64,000 nucleotides of DNA from Lyngbya sp. HA4199-MV5 (GTDB taxonomy: Bacteria; Cyanobacteriota; Cyanobacteriia; Leptolyngbyales; Leptolyngbyaceae), in assembly GCA_019359375.1 (NCBI GenBank), contig JAHHHL010000028.1, forward strand, positions 1-64,000, in the 5' to 3' direction. The translations under genes were made by a program, and so were the position numbers. Position 1 is the first letter of the stretch, and each line of letters opens with the position of its first letter. The notes under the pieces are model-generated. The model was not told the DNA's origin, did not search any database, and saw only the letters and a list, made by a program, of their open reading frames with translations. This document shows positions 27,231 through 34,444 of this stretch, in pieces.

Positions 27231-27348
27231 CCGCCCTGCACTGAAAGTGCGGGCTAATGGAGGGAAGTCCTCTTAAGAGGACTAGGAGCGCCTGACAACC
27301 CGTTTTAACGGGTTTCGCACCATTAGCCCGGATTTTGATCACGGGCGG
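27231..27348. repeat. Multi-branched palindromic element, possible structured RNA
   Basis: Five nested or successive helices are visible. The outer stem is CCGCCC (27231-27236) with GGGCGG (27343-27348). A hairpin GCACT-gaa-AGTGC follows at 27238-27250. Then GGGCTAATGG (27251-27260) pairs perfectly with CCATTAGCCC (27320-27329), enclosing a palindrome AGTCCTCTTAAGAGGACT (27266-27283) and a hairpin AACCCGTT-tt-AACGGGTT (27297-27314). An alternative 3' hairpin GCCCG/CGGGC (27326-27346) competes with the outer stem. There is no open frame inside. ATGA at 27349-27352 directly follows the element. This plan resembles stand-alone HEARO/omega-RNA-like or IS605-family repeat structures, but the assignment is by shape only. 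Confidence 0.6.
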
Positions 27349-27402
27349 ATGAGCAACGAAGCGACCAGCCTTGCAAGACTTTTGTCAGTCAATCAGCTTC
27401 CC

Positions 27403-27438
27403 GTCTGTAGGGACGTTACATGTAACGTCCCTACAGAC
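27403..27438. repeat. 36-bp perfect palindrome (GTAGGGACG family)
   Basis: Every base pairs, from GTCTGTAGGGACGTTACA (27403-27420) to TGTAACGTCCCTACAGAC (27421-27438). The inner 28 bases are identical to the palindrome at 7928-7955. The right flank (CAGAATTACACCTTATTAAAT) resembles the right flank of the inverted repeat at 47899-47969, which suggests one repeat family with variable stems. Confidence 0.85.
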
Positions 27439-27631
27439 AGAATTACACCTTATTAAATTCGCGTTCCTTCGCTGCTGAGGATCTGGTTGATGGGGAACGA
27501 TCGCCCAAGACCAAATTGCTTTCCCCGCTTGCTGTTGTTGAACGACCGCGTTAGTCTTTGCTTTAATCAGTTTTTTGCTTTGTAAGGAAGTTTGTATGGC
27601 GTTTCCTGGTCAAGTGAAGAGCGATTGCGAA

Positions 27632-27713
27632 AAGGCAGAAGGCAGAGGGCAGAGGGCAGAAGTGAAGAGAACAACGGGTTTCCTTCTGCCTCCTGTCTCC
27701 TGCCCTCTGCCTC
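27632..27713. repeat. Inverted GGCAGAAGGCAG repeats
   Basis: A tract of GGCAGAAGGCAGAGGGCAG units (27632-27662) is followed after about 20 bp by the reverse-complementary CCTTCTGCCTCCTGTCTCC units (27682-27713), so it can fold into a long imperfect hairpin. One-armed relatives occur near 34313-34347 and 44825-44852. It lies directly upstream of the NarL-type regulator. Confidence 0.75.
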
Positions 27714-27743
27714 AAACAGACGATTGTTGCGTGGGGATAGACA

Positions 27744-28415
27744 ATGAACCGTAATGCGTCCAATGCAGTAACGCAAACGTTTTTGGTGGTCGATGACCAC
27801 GAGGCGATTCTTGAGGGTACGGTGCCTGCTCTGAAACGAACGTATCCGACGGCTGAGATCTTTACGGCGCAGGATATTCAGACGGCTCAAACCCAAATTG
27901 GGTATTATCGCCCCACGCTGGTTGTGTTGGATCTGAGCGTGCCGCAGCAGCCGTATGCGATCGCCAGTGCAGAGGTGGGGATTCAGTTTCTCAAGACGCT
28001 GATCGAAAGTCAGCTTGCACCGAATATCGTGGTGCTGAGTACCAATATTCGACCGTTGGTGCAGTTGAAGCCGATGATTAACGCCTATGAAGGGGGCTTT
28101 GCTGCGATGGATAAGTCGCTGCCCATTCGGGAGATGCTGCGACTGGTCGATTTTGCACTACGCGGGTCGATTTATCTACCACCAGAACTGCGATCGCGCT
28201 CGGAGTTTGACCGGAAGTGGTTGGAGGTGCTCACGCTGAAATTTCAGGAGGGGCTGACAGATCGGGCGATCGCAGACCGGATGCAAGTGAGCGATCGCAC
28301 GGTGCGAAATTACTGGGTGCGTTTGCAGGATGCGTTGGGGATTTATGATGAACCTGACAAAGACTTGCGGATTCAAATTGCGATCGCGGCGCGTAAGCTC
28401 GGTTTGCTGAGCTGA
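27744..28415 (+). CDS. NarL/FixJ-type response regulator
   Basis: A 223-residue DNA-binding response regulator. The receiver domain (about 10-130) has the acidic pair VVDDHE and the probable phospho-acceptor D63 in VVLDLSVP; the usual Lys is seen in AAMDKSLPIREML. The C-terminal LuxR-type helix-turn-helix (about 150-215) reads LKFQEGLTDRAIADRMQVSDRTVRNYWVRLQDALG. The next gene on the same strand, 777 bp downstream, is a CHASE2 kinase of the NarX type, so the two probably form a signalling pair, although the long gap suggests separate transcripts. The target genes are unknown. Confidence 0.9.
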   Translation: MNRNASNAVTQTFLVVDDHEAILEGTVPALKRTYPTAEIFTAQDIQTAQTQIGYYRPTLVVLDLSVPQQPYAIASAEVGIQFLKTLIESQLAPNIVVLSTNIRPLVQLKPMINAYEGGFAAMDKSLPIREMLRLVDFALRGSIYLPPELRSRSEFDRKWLEVLTLKFQEGLTDRAIADRMQVSDRTVRNYWVRLQDALGIYDEPDKDLRIQIAIAARKLGLLS

Positions 28416-29192
28416 AGCCAGCAGAGAGATTCTGCTTGAAAGCGGCTGTCCTGTGGTGCATTGGGTTAAAGCAGTCCTGCCAGTAAAATCCAAGTCTCAA
28501 GAACCCAAGTTTTACGCAAGAGTCGTTGGAGCCAAACTTCACTGAGTCTTTATGGCTCAAGGCTATATCCTGACTCAAAAATCATCTCTTTGGGGGAGAG
28601 AAGCCCTTGTCGTAGTGTGCCCTTTACCGATAACGTCTTTACACCCGCATTTGTAACAAGCAACGTGTTTGTCTATCTGGTTCGGTTACGCTAGAGCGCG
28701 CAGACTGATCAGGATCAGGAAGGAGTAAAAAATGCTTATCCTTTTCAGGGTCAGTTCATTTTAAGGATCGCTGATTGAATAAGATCGAACATTTAGTCTT
28801 CTGGAGGGGCGAACGGTCGTTTGTCCGTACAAAAAAGTAGCGAAATGATTTAATTCTCATTCCCAAGTATCGAGTTCTGCTGAGAAAGCTTTGCTACCGG
28901 ATGCAGCGGGTAAGTAATCGACAAAAGGTGAAAAAAGCATTCGTTTCACCCGTTTCTATCCGCTGCTTACCTGGCATTCGACAGAACGAAACAGCCCTGA
29001 TCCTTTTATCTAAAGTAGCCACGCTTTAAATTTCTCTTTTTCCTTTTTTCATCTTACAGTTCCTTTTAACCAAACAATTTAGCCACGTTAGACGGAGCAG
29101 ATCAGCGCTCAAACAAGAACGCGATCGCGTCTCTACCAGCCATCTACCATCCGCTACAGTACGTTGTTGAAGCATAGCCACTGTTGACTTAA
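28416..29192. other. Long leader region upstream of the CHASE2 kinase
   Basis: The 777-bp gap contains a ten-codon open frame at 28732-28764 preceded by GGAAGGAG, which could be a leader peptide. It also has a nested inverted repeat at 28903-28966: GCAGCGG pairs with CCGCTGC, and inside it GGTGAAA pairs with TTTCACC. These may be parts of a regulatory leader RNA or an old small element. No protein gene was recognised. Confidence 0.45.
28903..28966. repeat. Nested inverted repeat upstream of the CHASE2 kinase gene
   Basis: Outer arms GCAGCGG (28903-28909) and CCGCTGC (28960-28966) surround GGTGAAA (28927-28933) and TTTCACC (28944-28950). No T-run follows, so it is not a normal terminator. No other copy was seen. 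Confidence 0.5.
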
Positions 29193-31148
29193 ATGAAAAT
29201 CAAAGTGAATGCTGAATTTTGGACGCAAATTGAGCAGCAAGCAAAGGTTTGGCGAGTTGGAGTACTGCCAGGGTTGGTCGTCGTTGGTTTGGTCGTCGCC
29301 GCACGTCTGACGGGTTCGCTGCAAAATTTGGAGTGGAGCGCGTTCGATCGCTTTCTGCGATCGCGCCCCTTAGAAGCGCCCGATACACGGGTTGTGATTG
29401 TCGGCATTGACGAAGAAGATATTCGTCTGGTGGGGAAATATCCGATTCCCGATCGAGAGCTGGCTACCTTACTCAAAACGCTCCAGAGCTATCGTCCGAC
29501 CGCGATCGGGCTGGATTTGTTTCGTGACCTGACGACCGATCCAAATCGAGAAGAACTCGCGCATGTGTTTAGAACCAGTCCCAATCTGATTGGCATTGAG
29601 GCGGATGTTGGTTCGGCAGCAACGCTCAAAGTCAAACCGCCACCAGAATTGCCACCAGAACAGGTGGGGCTGGCTAACATTTTTTTTGACCCAGACGGCA
29701 AATTGCGTCGTTGTCTGCTGGCAAGTAAGGTTGACTCTGGTGCGGTGAAGTATTCGTTATCCCTACTGCTGGCAGCACGTTATTTACAAACCAAGGGCAT
29801 CCCGTTTGAACCAGGACGGCGTGCCAGTGATCCAATTCGCTTTGGGTCGCTGGTGCTGCCACGCTTTCAAGCCAATACAGGCGGCTATGTGCAAGCTCAA
29901 GCGGGGGGAAACCAAATCTTACTGAACTTTCGCAGCCACCCAAAGCCGTTTCCAGTCGTTTCCATGACTGACGTGGTGCAGGGAAGAGTTAAGCCAGAGC
30001 AAATTCGCGATCGCATCGTACTGGTTGGCGTGACGGCTTCTAACAGTCAGAACGATACCGTCATGACTGATGCGATTAAAGGTAGCTTACTCACTGATGC
30101 CACCGGAACAATGGATGAATATCGCCTACTTTACGGCGTTGAGAATCATGCCCATGCGATTAGCCAAATGATCAGTGCTGTTCTGGATCGCCGCTCGCTG
30201 CTGCATACCTGGGCAAAAGGCTGGGAGTATGGCTGGATTGTCCTTTGGGGACTGTTGGGTATCACGCTGGGACTGTTGTTGCAATCACCCTGGAAAACGC
30301 TGTTGGGTCTCGCAGTGGGCAGTGCATGTCTGGTCAGCATCAGCTTTGGGCTGCTCACCTTAAGTTGGTGGGTTCCAGTCATACCAGCGTTGTTAGCGTT
30401 AAGTGCCGCAGGGTTAACGACAGCATTCTTCGATCGCGATTCTCGACTTTTGCTGGAGCAACGTAGTCTGACTCTCAAACGGACATACGACTCGGTACAT
30501 AACGGTCCTTTGCAAACGCTAGCCGCCATGTTGCGGAGTCTGGACGATTTGCCTCCAGAGAAATTGCGATCGCAGCTACAAAATCTAAATCAGGAACTGC
30601 GATCGGTCTACGATTCCATGCAGCAAGCGATTGTGACGGGCGACCAGCACTATGCCCAGACCCCCATTCACGAATTGCTGTACCAAATCTACGAACAGAC
30701 TCTAGAGCGGGAACTGCCTGGATTTAAGACCATTCTCACCTTCATTGCACCCGACTTTACAGCGCTGAAAGAGTGTTCCTTGTCTCCTGATCAAAAACAG
30801 GCGCTGTGTTTATTTTTGCAGGAAGCGTTGTGTAATGTTGGCAATCATGCTGTCAATGCAAGCTGTCTGGATGTTATCTGTCAGCGGGATAAAAATTGGT
30901 ATACTTTACAAGTGATTGACAATGGGGTGTGCTATCTGGCTCAAGTTGTTGCCAGAGAAGGGCAGGCTAGAGAAGGGCAGGGAACGGCTCAGGCAAGAGA
31001 CCTGGCGCGATCGCTGAGAGGCAGCTTTCAGCGTCGTCCCAACACGCCTCATGGCATCGTCTGTGAGTTGACATGGCGTAGCCCAAGACCCTGGTGGCAG
31101 TTTTCTCACCCTTTCCAGTCAACGCAGCACGTACTCAACAGGCTTTAA
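29193..31148 (+). CDS. CHASE2-domain histidine kinase, NarX-like output
   Basis: A 651-residue membrane sensor. A first membrane helix (about 22-42) leads to an extracytoplasmic CHASE2 domain (AFDRFLRSRPLEAPDTRVVIVGIDEEDIRLVGKYPIPDRELATLL, AIGLDLFRDL, NFRSHPKPFPVVSMTDVVQG). Three further helices lie near 345-415 (WIVLWGLLGITLGLLL..., LLALSAAGLTTAFF). The cytoplasmic part has a HisKA_3-like helix with probable phospho-acceptor His in YDSVHNGPLQTLAAML, then an HATPase domain (LQEALCNVGNHA N-box; VIDNGV D-box; the glycine-rich box is degenerate). It probably signals to the NarL-type regulator just upstream. The signal is unknown. MITE copy 2 begins 9 bp after the stop codon. Confidence 0.88.
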   Translation: MKIKVNAEFWTQIEQQAKVWRVGVLPGLVVVGLVVAARLTGSLQNLEWSAFDRFLRSRPLEAPDTRVVIVGIDEEDIRLVGKYPIPDRELATLLKTLQSYRPTAIGLDLFRDLTTDPNREELAHVFRTSPNLIGIEADVGSAATLKVKPPPELPPEQVGLANIFFDPDGKLRRCLLASKVDSGAVKYSLSLLLAARYLQTKGIPFEPGRRASDPIRFGSLVLPRFQANTGGYVQAQAGGNQILLNFRSHPKPFPVVSMTDVVQGRVKPEQIRDRIVLVGVTASNSQNDTVMTDAIKGSLLTDATGTMDEYRLLYGVENHAHAISQMISAVLDRRSLLHTWAKGWEYGWIVLWGLLGITLGLLLQSPWKTLLGLAVGSACLVSISFGLLTLSWWVPVIPALLALSAAGLTTAFFDRDSRLLLEQRSLTLKRTYDSVHNGPLQTLAAMLRSLDDLPPEKLRSQLQNLNQELRSVYDSMQQAIVTGDQHYAQTPIHELLYQIYEQTLERELPGFKTILTFIAPDFTALKECSLSPDQKQALCLFLQEALCNVGNHAVNASCLDVICQRDKNWYTLQVIDNGVCYLAQVVAREGQAREGQGTAQARDLARSLRGSFQRRPNTPHGIVCELTWRSPRPWWQFSHPFQSTQHVLNRL

Positions 31149-31156
31149 TAGTCTTA

Positions 31157-31282
31157 GGGCGTGTCACCCACTCAGCTCTGAAACCTTTCGGTATCAGCCT
31201 GATCGCGCCCATCTCAACACACGAGGCTGGGGTCTGGAACCCTTGCCGTAAAAAACGTGTAGTCGTCATTGATGACAGCCCC
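31157..31282. mobile_element. MITE copy 2 (TA-flanked, about 126 bp)
   Basis: The most diverged of the four copies. It begins GGGCGTGTCACCCACT and ends TTGATGACAGCCCC, with TA directly outside each end. It fills nearly all the space between the CHASE2 kinase stop (31148) and the DUF928 start (31301). Its orientation is the same as copy 3 and opposite to copies 1 and 4. Confidence 0.75.
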
Positions 31283-31300
31283 TAGCGTTTTCGGAGAGCC

Positions 31301-32038
31301 ATGAGTTATCCAGTTGCATCGCGCTACAAGCAACAAATCGTTACAAAATTAGCGACAGGAGTGATCTTGGGGCTGTGGCTTTTACCTGCTATGAGTCTGG
31401 CAGACGAAGATCGAGCGCCCACGAATGGCAGATCATCGGGTGGGCGAGGGTGCGGTAATACGCAGGCGATCGCCTCCACTGTGCCTGCCCTCATTTTGCT
31501 AACGCCGAATGGGCAAGCGGGGCAGACAGTCTCTACGCGCCCTACGTTTGCCTGGTTTGTGCGCGATGCGGTGTCTCGTCCGATCGAGTTCAGGCTCTAT
31601 GAGCAGGAGGGTGATCGATTCAAGCTGGTGAAAGAAATTAAGGACGATCGCCTGAAAAGCACTCCTGGCATTATGGTGATGTCGTCTGGGGGAGCGATCC
31701 CTGAACTAACGGTGGGCAAGCGCTATCGCTGGCAGGTAGAGTTGGTGTGCGATCCCAGTCGCCCGTCTGGCAACCCTTTCGCCGCAGCGACGTTGGACGT
31801 TATCCCACTGCAAGCAGGCTTAAAGCATCAGTTGGCGCAAACTCGCGATCGCCTGACGATCGCAAAACTTTACGCCAAGGAAAATCTCTGGTACGACGTG
31901 CTAAAAACGGCGTTTACACCGCCCACCAGTGCGACCCAACTACAGGCTCTGCGACAAACCGTGCTCGATCGAGTGGCGATTGATCCTGCTGAGCGTCAGT
32001 TGTTGCAGGCTAGCTCCATTCACGCCATCCAGCGCTAG
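31301..32038 (+). CDS. DUF928 domain protein, exported
   Basis: A 245-residue protein with a signal peptide (hydrophobic core VILGLWLLPAMSLA, cleavage likely before DEDR). The DUF928 region starts with LILLTPNGQAGQTVSTRPTFAWFV, followed by FRLYEQEGDRFKLVKEIK and LTVGKRYRWQVELVCDPSRPSGNP. The C-terminal half is helical (TRDRLTIAKLYAKENLWYDVLKTAF). Such proteins are common in cyanobacteria next to CHASE2 and CHAT-domain genes, but their function is unknown. GGAGAG at 31292-31297 lies just before the ATG. MITE copy 2 separates it from the kinase gene. Confidence 0.88.
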   Translation: MSYPVASRYKQQIVTKLATGVILGLWLLPAMSLADEDRAPTNGRSSGGRGCGNTQAIASTVPALILLTPNGQAGQTVSTRPTFAWFVRDAVSRPIEFRLYEQEGDRFKLVKEIKDDRLKSTPGIMVMSSGGAIPELTVGKRYRWQVELVCDPSRPSGNPFAAATLDVIPLQAGLKHQLAQTRDRLTIAKLYAKENLWYDVLKTAFTPPTSATQLQALRQTVLDRVAIDPAERQLLQASSIHAIQR

Positions 32039-32078
32039 AGTTGCAGTAGGCAACAAGGCGGCACCTGACGATGCTGGG

Positions 32079-32579
32079 ATGGAACGATTGAGCGAAGTGC
32101 TACCAGACGAATTTTGGCATGGGGTGGAGCAATTCAACCAGGGGGAATTCTATGCGTGCCATGACACGCTAGAGGCGTTGTGGATTGAAGCAACCGAACC
32201 AGATAAGAAGTTTTATCAAGGCATTCTACAAGTCGCGGTGGCGCTGTATCACCTGGGCAACCAGAACTGGCGGGGTGCCGTTATTTTAATGGGCGAAGGG
32301 ATGAATCGGCTGCGCGGTTATCAGCCGAGCTATGCAGGCATTGATGTCGAACAGTTTTTGGCCCAAACCGTGCTGGTGTTTACTATCCTTCAACAAACAG
32401 GACCAGAGCAGGTTATAACGGTTATCGAGCAGCTTGGTTTAGAGCCGTTGCCTGAAGGTGTTGCGGACGATCGCTCCAATCTGTCTGCCGATGCAACTAC
32501 AGCACAAAGCTCCGCAGACCATGCTAGCCTTCGGTTGCCTACCCTGCAAACCGTGAGTTCTGAGCAAACGCATTTTTGA
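32079..32579 (+). CDS. DUF309 domain protein
   Basis: A 166-residue protein. Residues about 5-110 are the DUF309 helical domain: FWHGVEQFNQGEFYACHDTLEALWIEATEPDKKFYQGILQVAVALYHLGNQNWRGAVILMGEGMNRLRGYQP. The HDTLEALW-type motif with conserved His, Glu and Trp is diagnostic. The C-terminal 50 residues are polar and variable. The ATG at 32079 begins just after a GGGA; an upstream open part of the frame overlaps the DUF928 gene and is not family-like. It is probably cotranscribed with the DUF928 gene 40 bp upstream. Function unknown. Confidence 0.87.
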   Translation: MERLSEVLPDEFWHGVEQFNQGEFYACHDTLEALWIEATEPDKKFYQGILQVAVALYHLGNQNWRGAVILMGEGMNRLRGYQPSYAGIDVEQFLAQTVLVFTILQQTGPEQVITVIEQLGLEPLPEGVADDRSNLSADATTAQSSADHASLRLPTLQTVSSEQTHF

Positions 32580-32816
32580 GCTAGGCGATCGAGCAGCAAC
32601 TTCTCACACAGATACCAGTCATAGAAGCAAGAGGGTTACCCGATTCAATGCTTAAATGGAAGCTGAATTGAGTGTCCACTTTGTCCGCAAACTTGCCTCT
32701 CTACAGAGTTGGCTTCAGGTTCAGTAGGATTGGGTAAACTACCTAACGCATCGGTCAGCGCTATCTTGCGTTTGGTTTCATCATTGTTTTTGCTATCACG
32801 CTGAGTTATCCGCCCC

Positions 32817-33401
32817 ATGATGTCTTCTCTCTGCCCACTTCATGCCCCTTTCAAGCGACTGAGACTGGCTGCGATCGTGCCACCTCTCCTGGTAACCATC
32901 CTGCTGTTAGAGGGTGTGGCATCTTTGCTGCTGTCTAGCCGCCTTGCTAACGCGCAAACCGAACCCAGTCGATCGCTCACCCTGCGATCGGACATTCAGG
33001 AAGCAAACTCCAAAACAGGTGTGATCACAGCGCGGGGCAACGTGCAAATTAACTATCCCGCTCGTCAAATTCAGGCAACATCCGCCCAGGCACAGTACTT
33101 TAGCCGTGAACGCCGGATTGTACTAAGCGGCAATGTGTACGTCTTGCAGCAAGGCAATAGCCTTCGTGGTGAAACGGTTACTTATTTAATTGATGAAGGT
33201 AAATTTGTCGCATTGCCAGATGCACCCAAGCAAGTCGAGTCGATTTATCTGGTGCCAGATGCAACGGCGACTCCAACCCCAACGCCGAATGCGGCACCGT
33301 TTAGCCCTCAGTCAGAGTTTACGCCTGCGGTTCCGCCATTGCCACGACAGACAGATCTGGCTCCACCGCTTACTAACCCGTCGTCTCCTGGCTCCCGCTG
33401 A
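32817..33401 (+). CDS. lptA: LptA/OstA-like periplasmic protein
   Basis: A 194-residue LPS-transport bridge protein. A signal segment near residues 18-45 (LAAIVPPLLVTILLLEGVASLLLSSRLANAQ) precedes the beta-jellyroll OstA domain (LTLRSDIQEANSKTGVITARGNVQINYPARQIQATSAQAQYFSRERRIVLSGNVYVLQQGNSLRGETVTYLIDEGKFVAL). The C-terminal part is Pro/Thr-rich. In the Lpt machine LptA carries LPS across the periplasm. The gene order lptA, lptB, then an LptF/G permease supports this call. The ATG at 32817 is followed by another at 32820, so the exact start is uncertain by one codon. Confidence 0.9.
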   Translation: MMSSLCPLHAPFKRLRLAAIVPPLLVTILLLEGVASLLLSSRLANAQTEPSRSLTLRSDIQEANSKTGVITARGNVQINYPARQIQATSAQAQYFSRERRIVLSGNVYVLQQGNSLRGETVTYLIDEGKFVALPDAPKQVESIYLVPDATATPTPTPNAAPFSPQSEFTPAVPPLPRQTDLAPPLTNPSSPGSR

Positions 33402-33476
33402 GACAGCGACTGCTGATACACGATAAGATCGTCGTCAGCTTTGTGTTTCTTGCCCAGCACAGCCAGGAGTGGACGG

Positions 33477-34205
33477 TTGAAGATCGCGCTTGAAAACGTT
33501 CATAAGTCGTATGGTGCGCGGAGTGTGGTTAGCCGCGTTAGCCTTTCTGTCTCTCAGGGCGAGGTCGTTGGGCTGCTGGGTCCCAATGGTGCGGGTAAAA
33601 CGACGACGTTTTATATCGCCACTGGCTTAGAGAAGCCCAACCAAGGGAGAGTCTGGCTGAACGATACCGAAATTACGACCCTGCCGCTACATCGACGCGC
33701 ACGGTTGGGGATCGGCTACTTAGCACAAGAAGCCAGCATTTTTCGCTATTTGACCGTGCAGGAGAATATTCTGCTGGTCATGGAGCAGTCGAACGTGCCC
33801 CGACAAGAGTGGCGCGATCGCCTCAGCTATTTGCTGAAGGAGTTTCGGCTCGAAAAAGTTGCCCATACGCTGGGTGCCCAAGTTTCGGGCGGAGAACGAC
33901 GACGAACAGAACTCGCAAGATCGCTGGCGGCTGGTCGCGATGGTCCTAAGTTTCTGCTCTTGGATGAACCTTTCGCGGGGGTTGACCCGATCGCCGTTGC
34001 CGAAATTCAGCAAATTGTCGCTGTCCTGCGCGATCGACAGATTGGCATTCTGATTACCGATCACAACGTCCGGGAAACGCTGGCAATTACCGATCGGGCT
34101 TACATCATGCGCGATGGACAAATCTTAGCCTCTGGTAGCTCTGAAGAACTCTACAGCAACCCGTTAGTACGGCAATATTATCTGGGTGATGCCTTTCAGC
34201 CGTAG
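33477..34205 (+). CDS. lptB: LPS export ABC transporter ATPase LptB
   Basis: A 242-residue ATPase that drives LPS extraction from the inner membrane. Walker A is GPNGAGKTTTF, the signature is VSGGERRRTELARSLA (here RRRTE instead of the usual QQRV-like form), Walker B is FLLLDEPFAGVDP, and the switch His is in ITDHNVRETLAITDRAY. The ending GSSEELYSNPLVRQYYLG is typical of LptB. A TTG start at 33477 was chosen because AGGAG (33465-33469) is 7 nt upstream and the protein then begins MKIALENVHKSYG; the earlier in-frame TTG would add an unlikely N-terminus. It lies 75 bp after lptA. Confidence 0.93.
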   Translation: MKIALENVHKSYGARSVVSRVSLSVSQGEVVGLLGPNGAGKTTTFYIATGLEKPNQGRVWLNDTEITTLPLHRRARLGIGYLAQEASIFRYLTVQENILLVMEQSNVPRQEWRDRLSYLLKEFRLEKVAHTLGAQVSGGERRRTELARSLAAGRDGPKFLLLDEPFAGVDPIAVAEIQQIVAVLRDRQIGILITDHNVRETLAITDRAYIMRDGQILASGSSEELYSNPLVRQYYLGDAFQP

Positions 34206-34444
34206 AAGAGAGGAGTGAGGGGTGAGGAGAAAGTTATGAATTATGAGTTGTGAGTTATGAGTTTTCAGCAGTCAACTTTTAGCCTACTGCTCCACAGAAG
34301 CAAGCTATAGCCTTCTGCCTCCTGCCCTCTGCCTTCTGCCTTTTTAGCCTTCACCCCTCTGCCTTTAGCTCTACTCTTATCTAACAACTAACAACTAACA
34401 ACTCTCTCTGCTTTCCCTACTCCCCACTCCCCACTCCCTTCCCT
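34206..34444. repeat. Low-complexity repeats between lptB and lptF/G
   Basis: Contains GAGTTATGAGTT runs (34243-34262), CCTTCTGCCTCCTGCCCTC units (34312-34347), AACTAACAACTAACAACT units (34384-34402) and CCCCACTCCCCACTCCC units (34421-34440). The gene pair is probably still one operon, but the repeats lengthen the gap. No terminator is evident. Confidence 0.7.

Noticed and set aside
27231-27348. IsrB or other nuclease gene associated with the multi-branched element
   Set aside because: No long open frame lies beside it; neighbours are the pilin and a NarL regulator.
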